DNA of 64,000 nt, taken from Spirosoma agri. Its GTDB lineage: Bacteria > Bacteroidota > Bacteroidia > Cytophagales > Spirosomataceae. Both the position numbers and the translations under genes were made by a program. How positions within the stretch are numbered: the first letter of the stretch is position 1; the number at the start of each line of letters is the position of its first letter. The notes under the pieces were generated by a model. That model searched no databases. It was given only the letters and a program-made list of their open reading frames with translations, and was not told where the DNA came from. The stretch covers positions 1,364,001 to 1,428,000 of the forward strand of contig NZ_JAAGNZ010000002.1 in the NCBI RefSeq assembly GCF_010747415.1, written 5' to 3'. Below are positions 1 through 9,010 of this stretch, piece by piece.

Positions 1-1
1 C

Positions 2-394
2 TTTATTCAGGACAAGCGTGAAATCAGCGCAACCGCCGATATGGTTGATAATCTGCACATAAAGACGTCAAGTATTGATCAGAAGGTGGCAACCCTGAGC
101 GGGGGAAATCAGCAGAAAGTAGTGATCGGGAAAGTGCTTCTTTCGTCGCCGGATGTGATCATGCTTGATGAGCCAACGCGTGGCGTTGATATTGGGGCAA
201 AAGCTGAGATTTATAAGCTGATCAACGAGCTGACCTCGAATGGATTAGCGGTTATCATTATTTCGTCTGAACTCCCTGAATTAGTAGGAATGAGTGATCG
301 AATCCTTGTATTGGCGGCAGGGAAGCAGACCGCAATCTTGTCGAAAGAGGAAGCTACTCAGGAAACAATTATGGCTTACGCGATGCCAGGGTAG
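2..394 (+). CDS. Sugar ABC importer ATP-binding protein, C-terminal end (partial)
   Basis: This is the tail of a cytoplasmic ATPase that powers sugar import. The frame is open to the left edge, so the gene starts outside the window. The visible 130 residues hold the ABC signature SGGNQQK, then a Walker B segment (VIMLDEPTRGVDIG) and the switch region IISSELPEL. The signature form SGGNQQK and the TRGVDIGAK stretch are typical of the second ATPase half of the RbsA/MglA/XylG family, which are about 500-residue double-domain proteins. It is followed after 49 bp by the permease and then the binding lipoprotein, giving an A-C-B operon. The exact sugar cannot be read from this fragment. Confidence 0.93.
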   Translation, partial: FIQDKREISATADMVDNLHIKTSSIDQKVATLSGGNQQKVVIGKVLLSSPDVIMLDEPTRGVDIGAKAEIYKLINELTSNGLAVIIISSELPELVGMSDRILVLAAGKQTAILSKEEATQETIMAYAMPG

Positions 395-443
395 GTTGGC
401 CATTGGGTAACGATGATAACCAGTTGCCCGAAAAACAATACGC

Positions 444-1427
444 ATGAAGAATGTACTACAAACTTATTTGAATCCGGTTAGAGGTACTGACAAAGTACGC
501 ACCCGCGGTATCGGAAAATACGGGATTGGGATTGCTTTCGTCATTTTGTGTATCGTTCTATCCGTAATTACGCCGAAATTTCTGACGGTGTCGAACCTGA
601 TGACCATCGTAACGCAGGTGTCGATCAATGCGTTGCTGGCCTTTGGCGTTACGTTTGTGATCATAACGGGTGGCATCGATCTGTCGATCGGGTCGATGGT
701 AGCGGTTACGGGTGTTGCGGCTGCACTGTTCGCCCACCCCGACGATTATCCGGTACTCGTTTCTATCGGTATTGGCATACTATCGGGCTTGCTGTTCGGC
801 GCATTCAATGGTTTTATCATCACCCGAAGCAAAGTACCTCCGTTCATCGTGACGCTGGGTACGATGACAATTGGGCGTGGGCTGGCACTTATTCTCAGCA
901 AGGGTCGTCCCGTATCGAATCTGTCGGATTCCTTTAACTTCATTGGTGGTGGTCAGCTGCTGGGCGTACCAACGCCCATTATCATCCTGATCATTGCCTT
1001 TGTGCTTTGTTCTATTCTGCTCAGTAAGACCGTTTTAGGTCGCTATATGTACGCAGTCGGGGGCAATGAACAGGCCGCCGAAGCGTCGGGTATTCGGCTC
1101 AATCGCATAAAGATGATCGTTTATACATTATGCGGTGGGCTGGCTGCGCTGGCTGGTATTTTACTGACATCCCGCATCACAACGGGACAACCTAACGCCG
1201 GTACAGGGTTTGAACTGGATGCCATTGCGGCTGCGATCATTGGAGGCACTAGCACATCGGGCGGCACCGGGACCATAACCGGCACGTTGATCGGTGCATT
1301 GCTGATCGGGGTGATCAACAATGGGCTGGATTTACTCAACGTAACATCGTACTATCAGCAGGTTGTGATGGGAGTCATCATCATCGGGGCCGTCGTGCTG
1401 GATAGTTTAAGTCGCAAGGGGGAGTAA
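444..1427 (+). CDS. Sugar ABC importer permease (RbsC-like)
   Basis: Inner-membrane permease of 327 residues, the usual size for the RbsC/AraH/XylH branch. It has about eight to ten hydrophobic segments starting near residue 25. The conserved family stretch ITGGIDLSIGSMVA lies near residues 75-88, and a second conserved region (GGNEQAAEASGI) near residue 206 is the cytoplasmic loop that contacts the ATPase. It sits between the ATPase and the binding protein, so the three form one importer. Substrate is probably a pentose or hexose by family, but nothing in the sequence fixes which. Confidence 0.93.
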   Translation: MKNVLQTYLNPVRGTDKVRTRGIGKYGIGIAFVILCIVLSVITPKFLTVSNLMTIVTQVSINALLAFGVTFVIITGGIDLSIGSMVAVTGVAAALFAHPDDYPVLVSIGIGILSGLLFGAFNGFIITRSKVPPFIVTLGTMTIGRGLALILSKGRPVSNLSDSFNFIGGGQLLGVPTPIIILIIAFVLCSILLSKTVLGRYMYAVGGNEQAAEASGIRLNRIKMIVYTLCGGLAALAGILLTSRITTGQPNAGTGFELDAIAAAIIGGTSTSGGTGTITGTLIGALLIGVINNGLDLLNVTSYYQQVVMGVIIIGAVVLDSLSRKGE

Positions 1428-1499
1428 GTACGTTATTCCAATCACATTGCTGAATAATAAACAGTAATCAACTTTCAATCACGCATTCACTACTTATCA

Positions 1500-2447
1500 A
1501 TGACGCACAGAACGTTTGTTTTCCTAAGCACTTTTCTTTCGTTGTTACTTTTGCTTTCGGGCTGTACTCAATCCTCGACGAGTGAAAAAGGTGGTCAGAA
1601 CAAAAAACTCGTTGTGGGTGCCACCATGCTCAGTATGCAGAACGAGTTTATCGTCAATGTAAATGATGAGATGGCGAAAAAGGCGCAGGAGGCTGATGTT
1701 GAGTTTATTACGGTCGATGCTGAGCGGTCGGCGCTAAAGCAGATCGAACAGGTCGAGAGTTTTATTGCGCAAAAGGTGGATGTCATTATTATGAATCCCT
1801 GCGAGGTGGAGGCCAGTTCACCCGCCGTGACCAAAGCGTTAGCCGCGCATATCCCGATTATAAATGTAAACTCAGCAACCACGGCGAAACCTACCGCCTT
1901 TGTTGGCTCCGATGATGTCGAGTCGGGACGAATCGCGATGAATTACATTGCCAAACGGCTGGGTGGAAAAGGCAATGTGGTCATGATTCATGGTTACATG
2001 GGGCAAGCGGCTCAGATACAACGGGAGCAGGGTGCCCGCGAGGTGCTGAAACAGTATCCTGGACTGAAGCTGATCGCCCACCAGACCGGTGAGTGGGATC
2101 GGGCCAAATCAATGTCGCTGATGGAAAACTGGATTCAATCGTATGGCTCGGACATTAACGCCGTTTTCGCGCAGAATGACGAGATGGGAATGGGGGCCGT
2201 CAAAGCCCTGACCAGTGCGGGCCTGAAAAATAAAGTCGTTGTGGTTAGTATCGATGCCATTCCTGATGCGTTACAGGCCGTGAAAAATGGTACACTGGAC
2301 GCTACCATTTTCCAGAATGCAGAACAGCAGGGATCAAAAGCCATCGAAACAGCCCTGAAAGTCGCAAAAGGGCAGGCATACGATAAAGAAACACTCGTGC
2401 CGTTTCAGCTCGTTACGAAAGATAACCTGGCTAGTTTCAAGAAATAA
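1500..2447 (+). CDS. Sugar-binding lipoprotein of the ABC importer (RbsB-like)
   Basis: 315-residue periplasmic binding protein that captures the sugar for the permease upstream. The N-terminus has a hydrophobic signal ending in a lipobox (LLSGC, Cys22), so it is anchored as a lipoprotein, as is common in Bacteroidota. The body is a type I periplasmic binding fold: VVGATMLSMQNEF at residue 38 starts lobe 1, MNPCEV near residue 99 and VAFVG/SDDVESG near 135-142 line the cleft, and VFAQNDEMGMGAVKAL near 220 is the usual hinge-side motif. It ends 7 bp from the convergent hydrolase gene, with no visible hairpin between them. Confidence 0.92.
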   Translation: MTHRTFVFLSTFLSLLLLLSGCTQSSTSEKGGQNKKLVVGATMLSMQNEFIVNVNDEMAKKAQEADVEFITVDAERSALKQIEQVESFIAQKVDVIIMNPCEVEASSPAVTKALAAHIPIINVNSATTAKPTAFVGSDDVESGRIAMNYIAKRLGGKGNVVMIHGYMGQAAQIQREQGAREVLKQYPGLKLIAHQTGEWDRAKSMSLMENWIQSYGSDINAVFAQNDEMGMGAVKALTSAGLKNKVVVVSIDAIPDALQAVKNGTLDATIFQNAEQQGSKAIETALKVAKGQAYDKETLVPFQLVTKDNLASFKK

Positions 2448-2454
2448 ATTGTTG

Positions 2455-3372
2455 CTATCTGGCTGGCCGAAACGCTAGAAATAAGCCGACGAATACGAGT
2501 GCCGCGCCTACGCCGATTAGGGCCGTATCCGCTAGTTTTTTAGTTGTTACCATACCTTGTTTTGGGTGATTATTAGTTTGTGGTTGGTAAGAACCGTCGG
2601 TCACATCCAGAATCAACTGAGTAACTTCTTCGGGAACATCCAGTTGAGGAAAATGACCACAGTGGGAGAACCAGTGCAACTGCGCGTCCGGGAAAAGGGT
2701 CAGGGCTAGTTTCGATTGATTAGGAAAGCAAACCAGATCCTGACGTCCCCAGCCAATTACTACTGGTTGCTCAATTGAATCAGCCGGTGCGCCTTTCTGT
2801 TTTTCGCCATACGCCAGGTTGTCCAGCAGTTTGGTAAATGTTGGTGTAGGCGTAAAGGTGCGTAACTCGTTTAGCGCATTCTGCGCGGGAATCGCCCAGG
2901 GGTGAGCAGAAAACTGCGCAAATAATAGAGTTCGGCTAACGGGATTTCCAGTCAGCGCAGGTAAAATAGGTTGTAGGCCGTTAACGAGCTGGGCCGATAA
3001 CCGAATGGAGTGATAGAAAAAGGGAATCTCCCAACCTTGCCAGAAACCACCCGGATCGAGCGATACAACCGCACCAAGTATGCCACCCCGTCGAGCCAGT
3101 TCGAGAACGAGTCGCGCGCCCATCGAACTGCCGACCGCGTCGATACCCGTTAAGTCATTCTCAGCTAAAAAGTCGGTAACGGCATCGGCAAGCGTACGAA
3201 TCGATACCTCGCCGGGCAGGGGAGGGGTATCACCAAAGCCGGGTAAATCGATCGCAATAACATCCCGGTTGACCGCCAGTTTATCGATGATCAAATCCCA
3301 GGATCGGTGGCTGCTCCCAAGGCCATGAATCAGGAGTAATGGTTTCCCAGTGCCGCGTCGGATATAATTCAT
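2455..3372 (-). CDS. Alpha/beta hydrolase with a C-terminal membrane anchor
   Basis: 305-residue alpha/beta-hydrolase fold enzyme of unknown substrate. The oxyanion segment LLLIHGLGSSHRSWD starts at residue 12. The nucleophile elbow is GSSMGA (Ser about residue 83), the acid is the Asp in GRQDLVCFP and the base is the His in HCGHFPQLD, so the triad looks complete. After about residue 268 there is a Gln/Asn/Lys-rich linker and then one strongly hydrophobic segment (ALIGVGAALVFVGLFLAF) ending in FRPAR. That is a likely tail anchor and is unusual for this family. There is no signal peptide, so the catalytic domain probably stays cytoplasmic. It converges on the sugar importer genes. Confidence 0.85.
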   Translation of the reverse strand: MNYIRRGTGKPLLLIHGLGSSHRSWDLIIDKLAVNRDVIAIDLPGFGDTPPLPGEVSIRTLADAVTDFLAENDLTGIDAVGSSMGARLVLELARRGGILGAVVSLDPGGFWQGWEIPFFYHSIRLSAQLVNGLQPILPALTGNPVSRTLLFAQFSAHPWAIPAQNALNELRTFTPTPTFTKLLDNLAYGEKQKGAPADSIEQPVVIGWGRQDLVCFPNQSKLALTLFPDAQLHWFSHCGHFPQLDVPEEVTQLILDVTDGSYQPQTNNHPKQGMVTTKKLADTALIGVGAALVFVGLFLAFRPAR

Positions 3373-3632
3373 AAGCCTGCTATAAGTAATGGGTTTGTGT
3401 TTGTTCCAACTTGAAACAATGACTCGTTTCGATCATCTTGAATCAGAGAGCTATAAACTCAACACGACTATCTATGCATTGTTTTTTACGATGAGGAACT
3501 GGTTACCTCAAGGCAGCGAAACCACTGAACGTTGTGTAGGTTACGAGCACACCGACAAGCGAAGAATCTTGTAATCGCAAAACTCTATAGACGCCAGCGG
3601 TGTTGATTCTCCGGACCTGAATTGTTGATCCA

Positions 3633-4559
3633 TTGAAAAAAGTGACCACTGTTTTCCGGCTGTTGAAACAAGCGTTCACCAACCTAAAGGCCAACGATCC
3701 TGTCCGTATGGCCGGAGCAACGGCTTTCTTTTCCTTCTTTGCATTACCACCCATCGTTATTATTCTCAGCAACGTACTCAGCCGACTCTACAATGATCGT
3801 TATCAGCGGGTTAGCGGGCAGTTTTTCGATGAACTGGCCGACTTGTTTGGTCCGAAAAGTGCGAACCAACTGGAAGACATTTCGCATCGATTGCAACAAC
3901 CCAAAGCCGATCTTTCGTTAACATTGCTAGGGTTTGTGTTGCTTCTGCTTTCGTCGACTACTTTGTTCGCTATTCTCAAAAACTCACTCAATCAACTGTG
4001 GAACATCAAACACAAGGAAGGAAGAAACCTGCTATCAACACTGACCGACAAGCTAATTGCGCTGATCATCATTGTAGTTTCCGGCTTTCTGTTTAGTCTG
4101 TCACTGTTGCTGGAGCAGTTTCTGGCTCGGGCAGGTACCGAGTTCTCTCTGTCTTCACTGACGTATTACCACAACGTCGTGAGCGTAGGGAATTTCCTGA
4201 CTTCGGTGATTATACGTATGATCTGGTTTGCCATTCTGTTCAAGTTTCTGCCGGATGTCAGAATACCCTGGCGAGCGGTTTGGCTGGGTGCTCTCTTTAC
4301 CAGTTCGCTTTTTAAAATAGGCGAGGCTATCTTAAATCGATTATTGGTTCATAGCCAGCTTGGGATGCTGTATGGTACGGCAGGGGCCGTGATCCTGTTG
4401 CTGCTGTTCGTGTTTTATGCGTCCCTGATCTTTTATTACGGAGCGGCTTTTACGCGTCAATATACCGAATGGACTCATCTGGCCGCTGAACCTACCAGCC
4501 GTGCGGTTGCTTACACGATTATTGAAGATGAACCGTTGGATACGGATGGAAAAGAATAG
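3633..4559 (+). CDS. YihY/BrkB-family inner-membrane protein
   Basis: 308 residues with the family hallmark near the N-terminus (DPVRMAGATAFFSFFALPP, residues 22-40) and about six membrane segments, ending in a short charged tail. The family was once named ribonuclease BN, but its function in most bacteria is unresolved; a transport role is usually assumed. The frame begins at a TTG (3633). The next in-frame ATG is at 3708 and would remove the conserved amphipathic start of the family, so the TTG start or a nearby non-ATG start is preferred. A strong hairpin follows the stop codon. Confidence 0.82.
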   Translation: MKKVTTVFRLLKQAFTNLKANDPVRMAGATAFFSFFALPPIVIILSNVLSRLYNDRYQRVSGQFFDELADLFGPKSANQLEDISHRLQQPKADLSLTLLGFVLLLLSSTTLFAILKNSLNQLWNIKHKEGRNLLSTLTDKLIALIIIVVSGFLFSLSLLLEQFLARAGTEFSLSSLTYYHNVVSVGNFLTSVIIRMIWFAILFKFLPDVRIPWRAVWLGALFTSSLFKIGEAILNRLLVHSQLGMLYGTAGAVILLLLFVFYASLIFYYGAAFTRQYTEWTHLAAEPTSRAVAYTIIEDEPLDTDGKE

Positions 4560-4573
4560 GGCTAAAAAGAAAT

Positions 4574-4605
4574 GTTCCGACCAGTTATGGAAAACTGGTC
4601 GGAAC
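4574..4605 (+). terminator. Perfect 13-bp hairpin after the BrkB gene
   Basis: A perfect 13-bp inverted repeat (arms 4574-4586 and 4593-4605, loop of 6) lies 15 bp after the stop codon. The downstream T-run is short (GTTTG), so this may be a weak intrinsic terminator or an RNA-stabilising end. Confidence 0.7.
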
Positions 4606-5099
4606 GTTTGCTAGTTGACTTGTCCACTATACAGATAGTATAAGAGGATCATGCAGCTACAACGGCGTCTATCTCGTTATATACTACTTATGATCTACAA
4701 CGACTTTATTGGGGAAATAGCTAGTTAGTAATTGGCGAATTTATTTAACGGTTACGAGAACGTATTACTACTACGTGTACTAGTAGTTGCCGGTATGTAT
4801 CGAATTGTTGAGAGAGCCGGCGCACAGAGGGGTAACGCGAATCAGGTACTGTTTACTAGGCTACTAGCCTGTTTTGTTAACAGGAATTGGCAAAATTGAG
4901 TTTGTCAGACTGTATATACAAAAAGAAGTGATTACGCCTGATAAGTTACCTGTTAAGTTGGCCGCTACCCAATCAAGAGTAGGTCAATAGGGAGCCGGAA
5001 AGCGCGGCTGCGATGAAGACAAAATAAGGACGGAACGAAGTACTGAAATTGTAGGATAGGCTGCTCGTAGTGTAATCCGATGCCGTGTCGATACTGTTT
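4606..5099. other. Intergenic stretch, no gene seen
   Basis: About 490 bp of AT-rich DNA with no convincing reading frame on either strand. A short stem (AGGCT-ACT-AGCCT around 4858-4870, followed by GTTTTG) is the only structure noticed and is too weak to call. Confidence 0.5.
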
Positions 5100-5486
5100 T
5101 CAAGAGGCTCCCAGTGAACTTAACCAGAGAGCCCGCTTGATGCGCTCTGCTTCTTTTTCCAGACGAATCGTGTGGGAGCGTAGGCGACTTATGGTTAGTG
5201 ATGCAGATTCCGGACTCAAATCGCCTGAATTATCCAGTTCATTTATCAGGCTGATGATCTCCTGCGCCATCGTATCCCGCACTTTTTTTAACTCACACAG
5301 CGAGTATTGAGTAGCTGGTTTTGTGCCGTTTGCTGACTGGCGACTCGCTATGGTCTCCGATAGAACCCCATGCAACGTATGAAAGTCACGAACAGCCTGA
5401 CTCCAGCTCGCCAACACAGATGGTAGATCAGCAATAGTCAAAGGGGTGGATACACTGTGTTTAGAAATACGGGATACTTTTGGCAT
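5100..5486 (-). CDS. Small hypothetical helical protein
   Basis: 128 residues from the ATG at 5486 (MPKVSRISKHS). The open frame runs a further 21 codons upstream, but that part is low-complexity and the ATG start is better. The sequence is mostly helical: residues about 40-125 hold heptad-like stretches (LCELKKVRDTMAQEIISLI and SHTIRLEKEAERIKRAL) that suggest a short coiled coil or helical bundle. No signal peptide or membrane segment, and no family recognised. Neighbours on both sides are non-coding or degraded, so context gives no functional clue. Confidence 0.55.
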   Translation of the reverse strand: MPKVSRISKHSVSTPLTIADLPSVLASWSQAVRDFHTLHGVLSETIASRQSANGTKPATQYSLCELKKVRDTMAQEIISLINELDNSGDLSPESASLTISRLRSHTIRLEKEAERIKRALWLSSLGAS

Positions 5487-6015
5487 TTTGTTGAATGATG
5501 ACGGCTTAAAAGAGGCAATTTTGACCTTTATGGTTAAACAAACATACATTGTTGTCGTTGATGTTTCACCTTTTTTTTAGTTAACGACAGGGTAGGGCAC
5601 GTTGACGTTGGCTGATGCAGCCATATTGATAGTTGATCGCTGGACACCATCTAGTTCAGCACGATTCGTCTGTAAACCAACGTACCATGAATGGGAACTG
5701 TAAGTCAGTAGCTTGAAATTCTACCAAAAAATTCATCGGTTTTGGCCTTTTCGTCGGTCGGTTTTGCAATTGACTGCGGAAAGCGCAGGCCTTCAATTGA
5801 CTTCTCACAAAAACCGGGCCGTCCTGGCTGAAACAGGTATAGAAAAATAGACTGCCCACCAACACAGTAGCGATGGGGCATTGTCCGGCAGTAGAACGAC
5901 AGCGTTTCAATGGCTTAGACGAAGTACTGATTGAAAAGTAATGGGTTGGCGCTAGTAATGCTTAAAATAGCCATTGCTTTTACGGGCAAATCCCACGAAT
6001 CAGTAAACGAGCAAA

Positions 6016-6049
6016 AAAAAGCAGCTGCTGATTTCAGTAGCTGCTTTTT
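6016..6049 (-). terminator. Bidirectional intrinsic terminator of a gene remnant
   Basis: An 11-bp perfect stem (6016-6026 with 6039-6049) has A-rich and T-rich flanks, so it can terminate in both directions. It starts 4 bp after the stop codon of the minus-strand gene tail at 6053-6139. Confidence 0.75.
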
Positions 6050-6052
6050 AGG

Positions 6053-6139
6053 TTAGTAATAATTCCGGTCGTCATCCCCGTAAGCAGTCGCTCCCGTGAA
6101 ACTGCCTGAATTGCCAGAAACAGGACAGGGAAAGTACAT
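6053..6139 (-). pseudogene. C-terminal remnant of an unknown gene
   Basis: A minus-strand frame of 28 codons ends at 6053, directly in front of a strong terminator. It reads SGNSGSFTGATAYGDDDRNYY at the end, a Gly/Ser/Asp/Tyr-rich tail that looks like a genuine protein terminus rather than random sequence. Six codons upstream of its Met is an in-frame stop, so the rest of the gene is missing or frameshifted. Either this is a very small gene or, more likely, the stub of a deleted one. No family recognised. Confidence 0.4.
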
Positions 6140-6499
6140 CGAATTTGCCGCCTAGAAGTTGGTTATACATGAGCGCAGAACAGTTTCTTAGTTAGACTTT
6201 GTCTAATTGATTCTGTCCGGTACCAATGTCCTAGACCCAGCGGGGTGCATAAGAGAGATACGGTAACGCCAGAGAGAGAAGGTGGTAATTCTGCGAACGA
6301 GGTGATCCGCTGCGAACTCGGTTTTTACGGAGAGGGGAAGCTACTTTTTTCGAACAGCGAATCCGTGTCGTTGCCAGTGATGGGAAGGATTTCTGGCACG
6401 AATGGTTGCTAGAAGGCATCCCCATCTGGTACACCAACCGGAACTTGTGCCAGAAGCTGGATCTTTCAATAGAGAATTGCTAACCCTACGTTCAGATGA

Positions 6500-6793
6500 T
6501 TTGCTCGCTGCGCACTGACAGTGCTTATCAAACGAGCAATAGATACCAGCAAGACGACCGTATTTGGCTATTTGAATCAGTTTAAAATGGAAAAAGCGAA
6601 AGACCTTCTGACGGCAGGGCAAACAAAAATTTCGGCTATCGCCCGCTCATTAGGTTACAAACACGCAACCCATTTCACGGCAGCGTTCAAAAAATACTTC
6701 GGCTTTCTGCCCCATAAGATCAAGATGAGTGTTCTTATGCCCTTCATCGAACTGGATACCGATTTTGTTCTCTTGCTGGAAATGTTTGGCTGA
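6500..6793 (+). pseudogene. AraC-type DNA-binding domain remnant
   Basis: The frame opens after a stop at 6497 and holds only the C-terminal half of an AraC regulator: a degenerate first helix-turn-helix, the linker helix FGYLNQFKMEKAKDLL, the second helix-turn-helix (ISAIARSLGYKHATHFTAAF) and the family end KKYFGFLPHKIK. The sensing domain is absent. It resembles closely the C-terminus of the intact PchR-like regulator at 17964-18950, which carries the same block as MEDAKRLLLAG...GYKNPAHFTVAFKQYFGVLP. A separate open stretch in another frame (6289-6468) ends in a stop just before it and may be debris of the same gene. It lies 49 bp upstream of the ApbE start. Confidence 0.65.
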
Positions 6794-6842
6794 TTACCTG
6801 GTTAGCCAGCCAACATTGTCTCTTTTGACCGATTTTTACAGC

Positions 6843-7832
6843 ATGAAATACGTATTCGTACTCGCTCTACTTTTACTGGGATTCAACGCCGATGCCCAGA
6901 TACTACGAAAAAGAACGGTTAAGTTGATGGGTAGCCGGTTCGACATTACCATCGTTGCCGCGGACTCCCTAACGGCTGAACAGGCGATCGATACGGTCAT
7001 TGCCGAAGTGACGCGGATCGAGAACCTGATCTCGGACTGGAAAGCCGATACCCAAATTTCGCAGGTTAACCAGAATGCCGGTATTGCTCCCGTACGGGTT
7101 GATCCCGAAGTATTCGCGTTAACGGAGCGGGCTCTTCATTTCTCTATCATCACGAACGGGGCTTTCGATATCAGCTTTGCCGCGATGGATCGTATCTGGA
7201 AATTCGATGGCTCAATGACGGAAATGCCAAGCCCGCAGGCCATAAAAAAATCAGTGGAGAAAGTGGGGTACAAACACATTGTGCTGGACCGCGTGCATTC
7301 GACCATTTTTCTGTCGCGGAAGGGGATGAAGATTGGTTTTGGCGCGCTGGGGGAGGGGTATGCCGCCGACCGCTGCCGCACCATGATGTTGGCGCGGGGT
7401 ATCAAGGCCGGTATTGTCAACGGGTCGGGCGATATGAGTACCTGGGGCAGACAAACCAACGGGCGTGACTGGACCATCGGCATCACCAATCCACTGCACA
7501 AGGACACGGTCTTTGCAGTTGTGCCGTTGCGGCAACCTGCCGTTGTGACTTCCGGAAGTTACGAGAAGTTTGTGGTGTTCAATGGTAAGCGATATGCCCA
7601 CATCATCAATCCCCGAACGGGTTATCCGGCTACGGGTGTGAGCAGTGTAACGGTCTTTGGTCCCAGCGCTGAAACGGCCAATGGATTCAGTACCTCACTG
7701 ATGGTGTTGGGCAAGGACGCCGGACTGAAACTGATCCGGAAATACCCCCAATACAGCTACATCATGATCACCGATGATGGGCAGATTCGTTCGTCTCCTC
7801 GTCTGATTGCTAAACGTTTGCGCATCCGCTAA
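6843..7832 (+). CDS. apbE: FAD:protein FMN transferase (ApbE)
   Basis: 329-residue exported enzyme that transfers FMN from FAD onto a Thr or Ser of target proteins. The open frame extends further left, but the ATG at 6843 gives a clean signal peptide (MKYVFVLALLLLGFNADAQ). Family blocks are present in order: MGSRFDITI near residue 25, FDISFAAMDRIWKFDG near 105, the FAD-binding GALGEGYAADR near 160, GSGDMSTWG near 190, and HIINPRTGYP near 250 followed by AETANGFSTSLMVLG. The length is normal. Probable targets in the window are the DUF2271 protein at 13166-13669, which carries a motif like the flavinylation site, or an unseen protein elsewhere. A long inverted repeat follows the gene. Confidence 0.93.
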   Translation: MKYVFVLALLLLGFNADAQILRKRTVKLMGSRFDITIVAADSLTAEQAIDTVIAEVTRIENLISDWKADTQISQVNQNAGIAPVRVDPEVFALTERALHFSIITNGAFDISFAAMDRIWKFDGSMTEMPSPQAIKKSVEKVGYKHIVLDRVHSTIFLSRKGMKIGFGALGEGYAADRCRTMMLARGIKAGIVNGSGDMSTWGRQTNGRDWTIGITNPLHKDTVFAVVPLRQPAVVTSGSYEKFVVFNGKRYAHIINPRTGYPATGVSSVTVFGPSAETANGFSTSLMVLGKDAGLKLIRKYPQYSYIMITDDGQIRSSPRLIAKRLRIR

Positions 7833-7905
7833 CGCGTGAAGAATGGCTCAGATTGGCAAACAGATGCCCGTTTGTTTGCTATGAAATAGAACAGGAAGTT
7901 GACAA

Positions 7906-7962
7906 CAGATCGCTGTTTCTGCATTGAACAAGAAGCTTGCCCAGTCACGAAACAGCGATCTG
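7906..7962. terminator. 14-bp inverted repeat between convergent genes
   Basis: Perfect 14-bp arms (7906-7919 and 7949-7962) with a 29-base loop lie between the convergent apbE and the MDR reductase gene. The position fits a shared terminator; the long loop and weak T-runs make this less certain. Confidence 0.6.
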
Positions 7963-7973
7963 CGAAATCTGAT

Positions 7974-8975
7974 TTACTTCACCTGGACAACAACCTTACC
8001 TTTCGCGCGTCCGCTTTCAACATAGGCTAACGCGTCGTTGGTCGACTTAAACGGAAATAGTTTATCGACTACAGGTCGTATGATCCCGGATTCGATCAAC
8101 GAAGTAATTTTGGTTAGCTGGCTGCCGCTCGCTTTCATGAAGAGAAACGAATAGTCTACCCCGTACCGTTTTGCTTTTTTTCGGGTGCTGTAGCTCAAGA
8201 AGAACAACACGGTTTTTAGTAACCAGTTCAGGCCAATCTCGCTGGCGAAAGCAGGATCAGGAGGACCCGAAATAGAAATGAGTTTTCCCCCCGGTTTTAA
8301 GATGCGGAGTGATTTTTCGAGTGTCTTCTGGTCTTGACTGTTCAGAACCACATCGTAATCATGCAGTATGGTTTCAAAATTTTCCTTCCTGTAATCAATG
8401 ACTACATCCGCCCCCAGACTTTTTACCAGCTCGCGATTGTCGGCACTCGTTGTCGTGGCTACCGTAGCACCCAGATGCTTGGCCAGCTGAATGGCAAACG
8501 TGCCTACGCCACCCGAACCAGCCTGAATAAACACGTTCTGGCCTTTCTTCAGGTCCGCTTTTTCAACTAATGCCTGCCAGGCGGTGAGACCGACCAGTGG
8601 AATCGAAGCGGCCTCTTCCATCGTAAGGTTCCGGGGCTTCATGGCAGTGTCGTCCTCACTTAGGGCAATGAACTCGGCGAACGTTCCGATTCGATCTTTA
8701 TCGGGGCGGGCGTATATTTCATCACCTACCTTGAACTTCCGGACACCAACGCCGATCTGGGTAATAACTCCCGCCACATCGTTGCCTAAAATGAGTGGAA
8801 AGCGATACGGCAGAAGAAGCTTGAACTCGCCATCCCTTATTTTTGAATCAAGTTGATTGACACCCGCTGCGTGAACCTGGACCAGTACGTCCTTATCCTG
8901 CAATACGGGCTCTGGTATGTCAGTAGCCTGTAACGGCCCCTTTTCGGTATACCGATTTATAGCAAATGCTTTCAT
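7974..8975 (-). CDS. Zinc-independent MDR-family NADP-dependent oxidoreductase
   Basis: 333-residue quinone-oxidoreductase-like enzyme. It begins with the GroES-like domain (VQVHAAGVNQLDSKIRDG, residues 33-50; ILGNDVAGV near 62) and continues with a Rossmann domain whose dinucleotide loop is AGSGGVGTFAIQLAKHLGA (about residues 152-170). The zinc-ligand cysteines of classical alcohol dehydrogenases are absent, so it is expected to reduce quinones, enones or aldehydes with NADPH. It lies 35 bp after the SDR gene on the same strand and is probably co-transcribed with it, under the TetR-type operators upstream. This suggests an inducible response to reactive carbonyl or quinone compounds. Confidence 0.88.
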   Translation of the reverse strand: MKAFAINRYTEKGPLQATDIPEPVLQDKDVLVQVHAAGVNQLDSKIRDGEFKLLLPYRFPLILGNDVAGVITQIGVGVRKFKVGDEIYARPDKDRIGTFAEFIALSEDDTAMKPRNLTMEEAASIPLVGLTAWQALVEKADLKKGQNVFIQAGSGGVGTFAIQLAKHLGATVATTTSADNRELVKSLGADVVIDYRKENFETILHDYDVVLNSQDQKTLEKSLRILKPGGKLISISGPPDPAFASEIGLNWLLKTVLFFLSYSTRKKAKRYGVDYSFLFMKASGSQLTKITSLIESGIIRPVVDKLFPFKSTNDALAYVESGRAKGKVVVQVK

Positions 8976-9010
8976 TGTTTCGTCAGTCTGGCGTGATTGA
9001 TAATAAAAGG

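Noticed and set aside
548..937. 129-codon open frame on the plus strand
   Set aside because: Lies inside the sugar permease gene in another frame; composition is that of a shadow frame.
5656..5910. 84-codon minus-strand frame
   Set aside because: Irregular composition with many Cys and Arg, no start context, no protein-like blocks.
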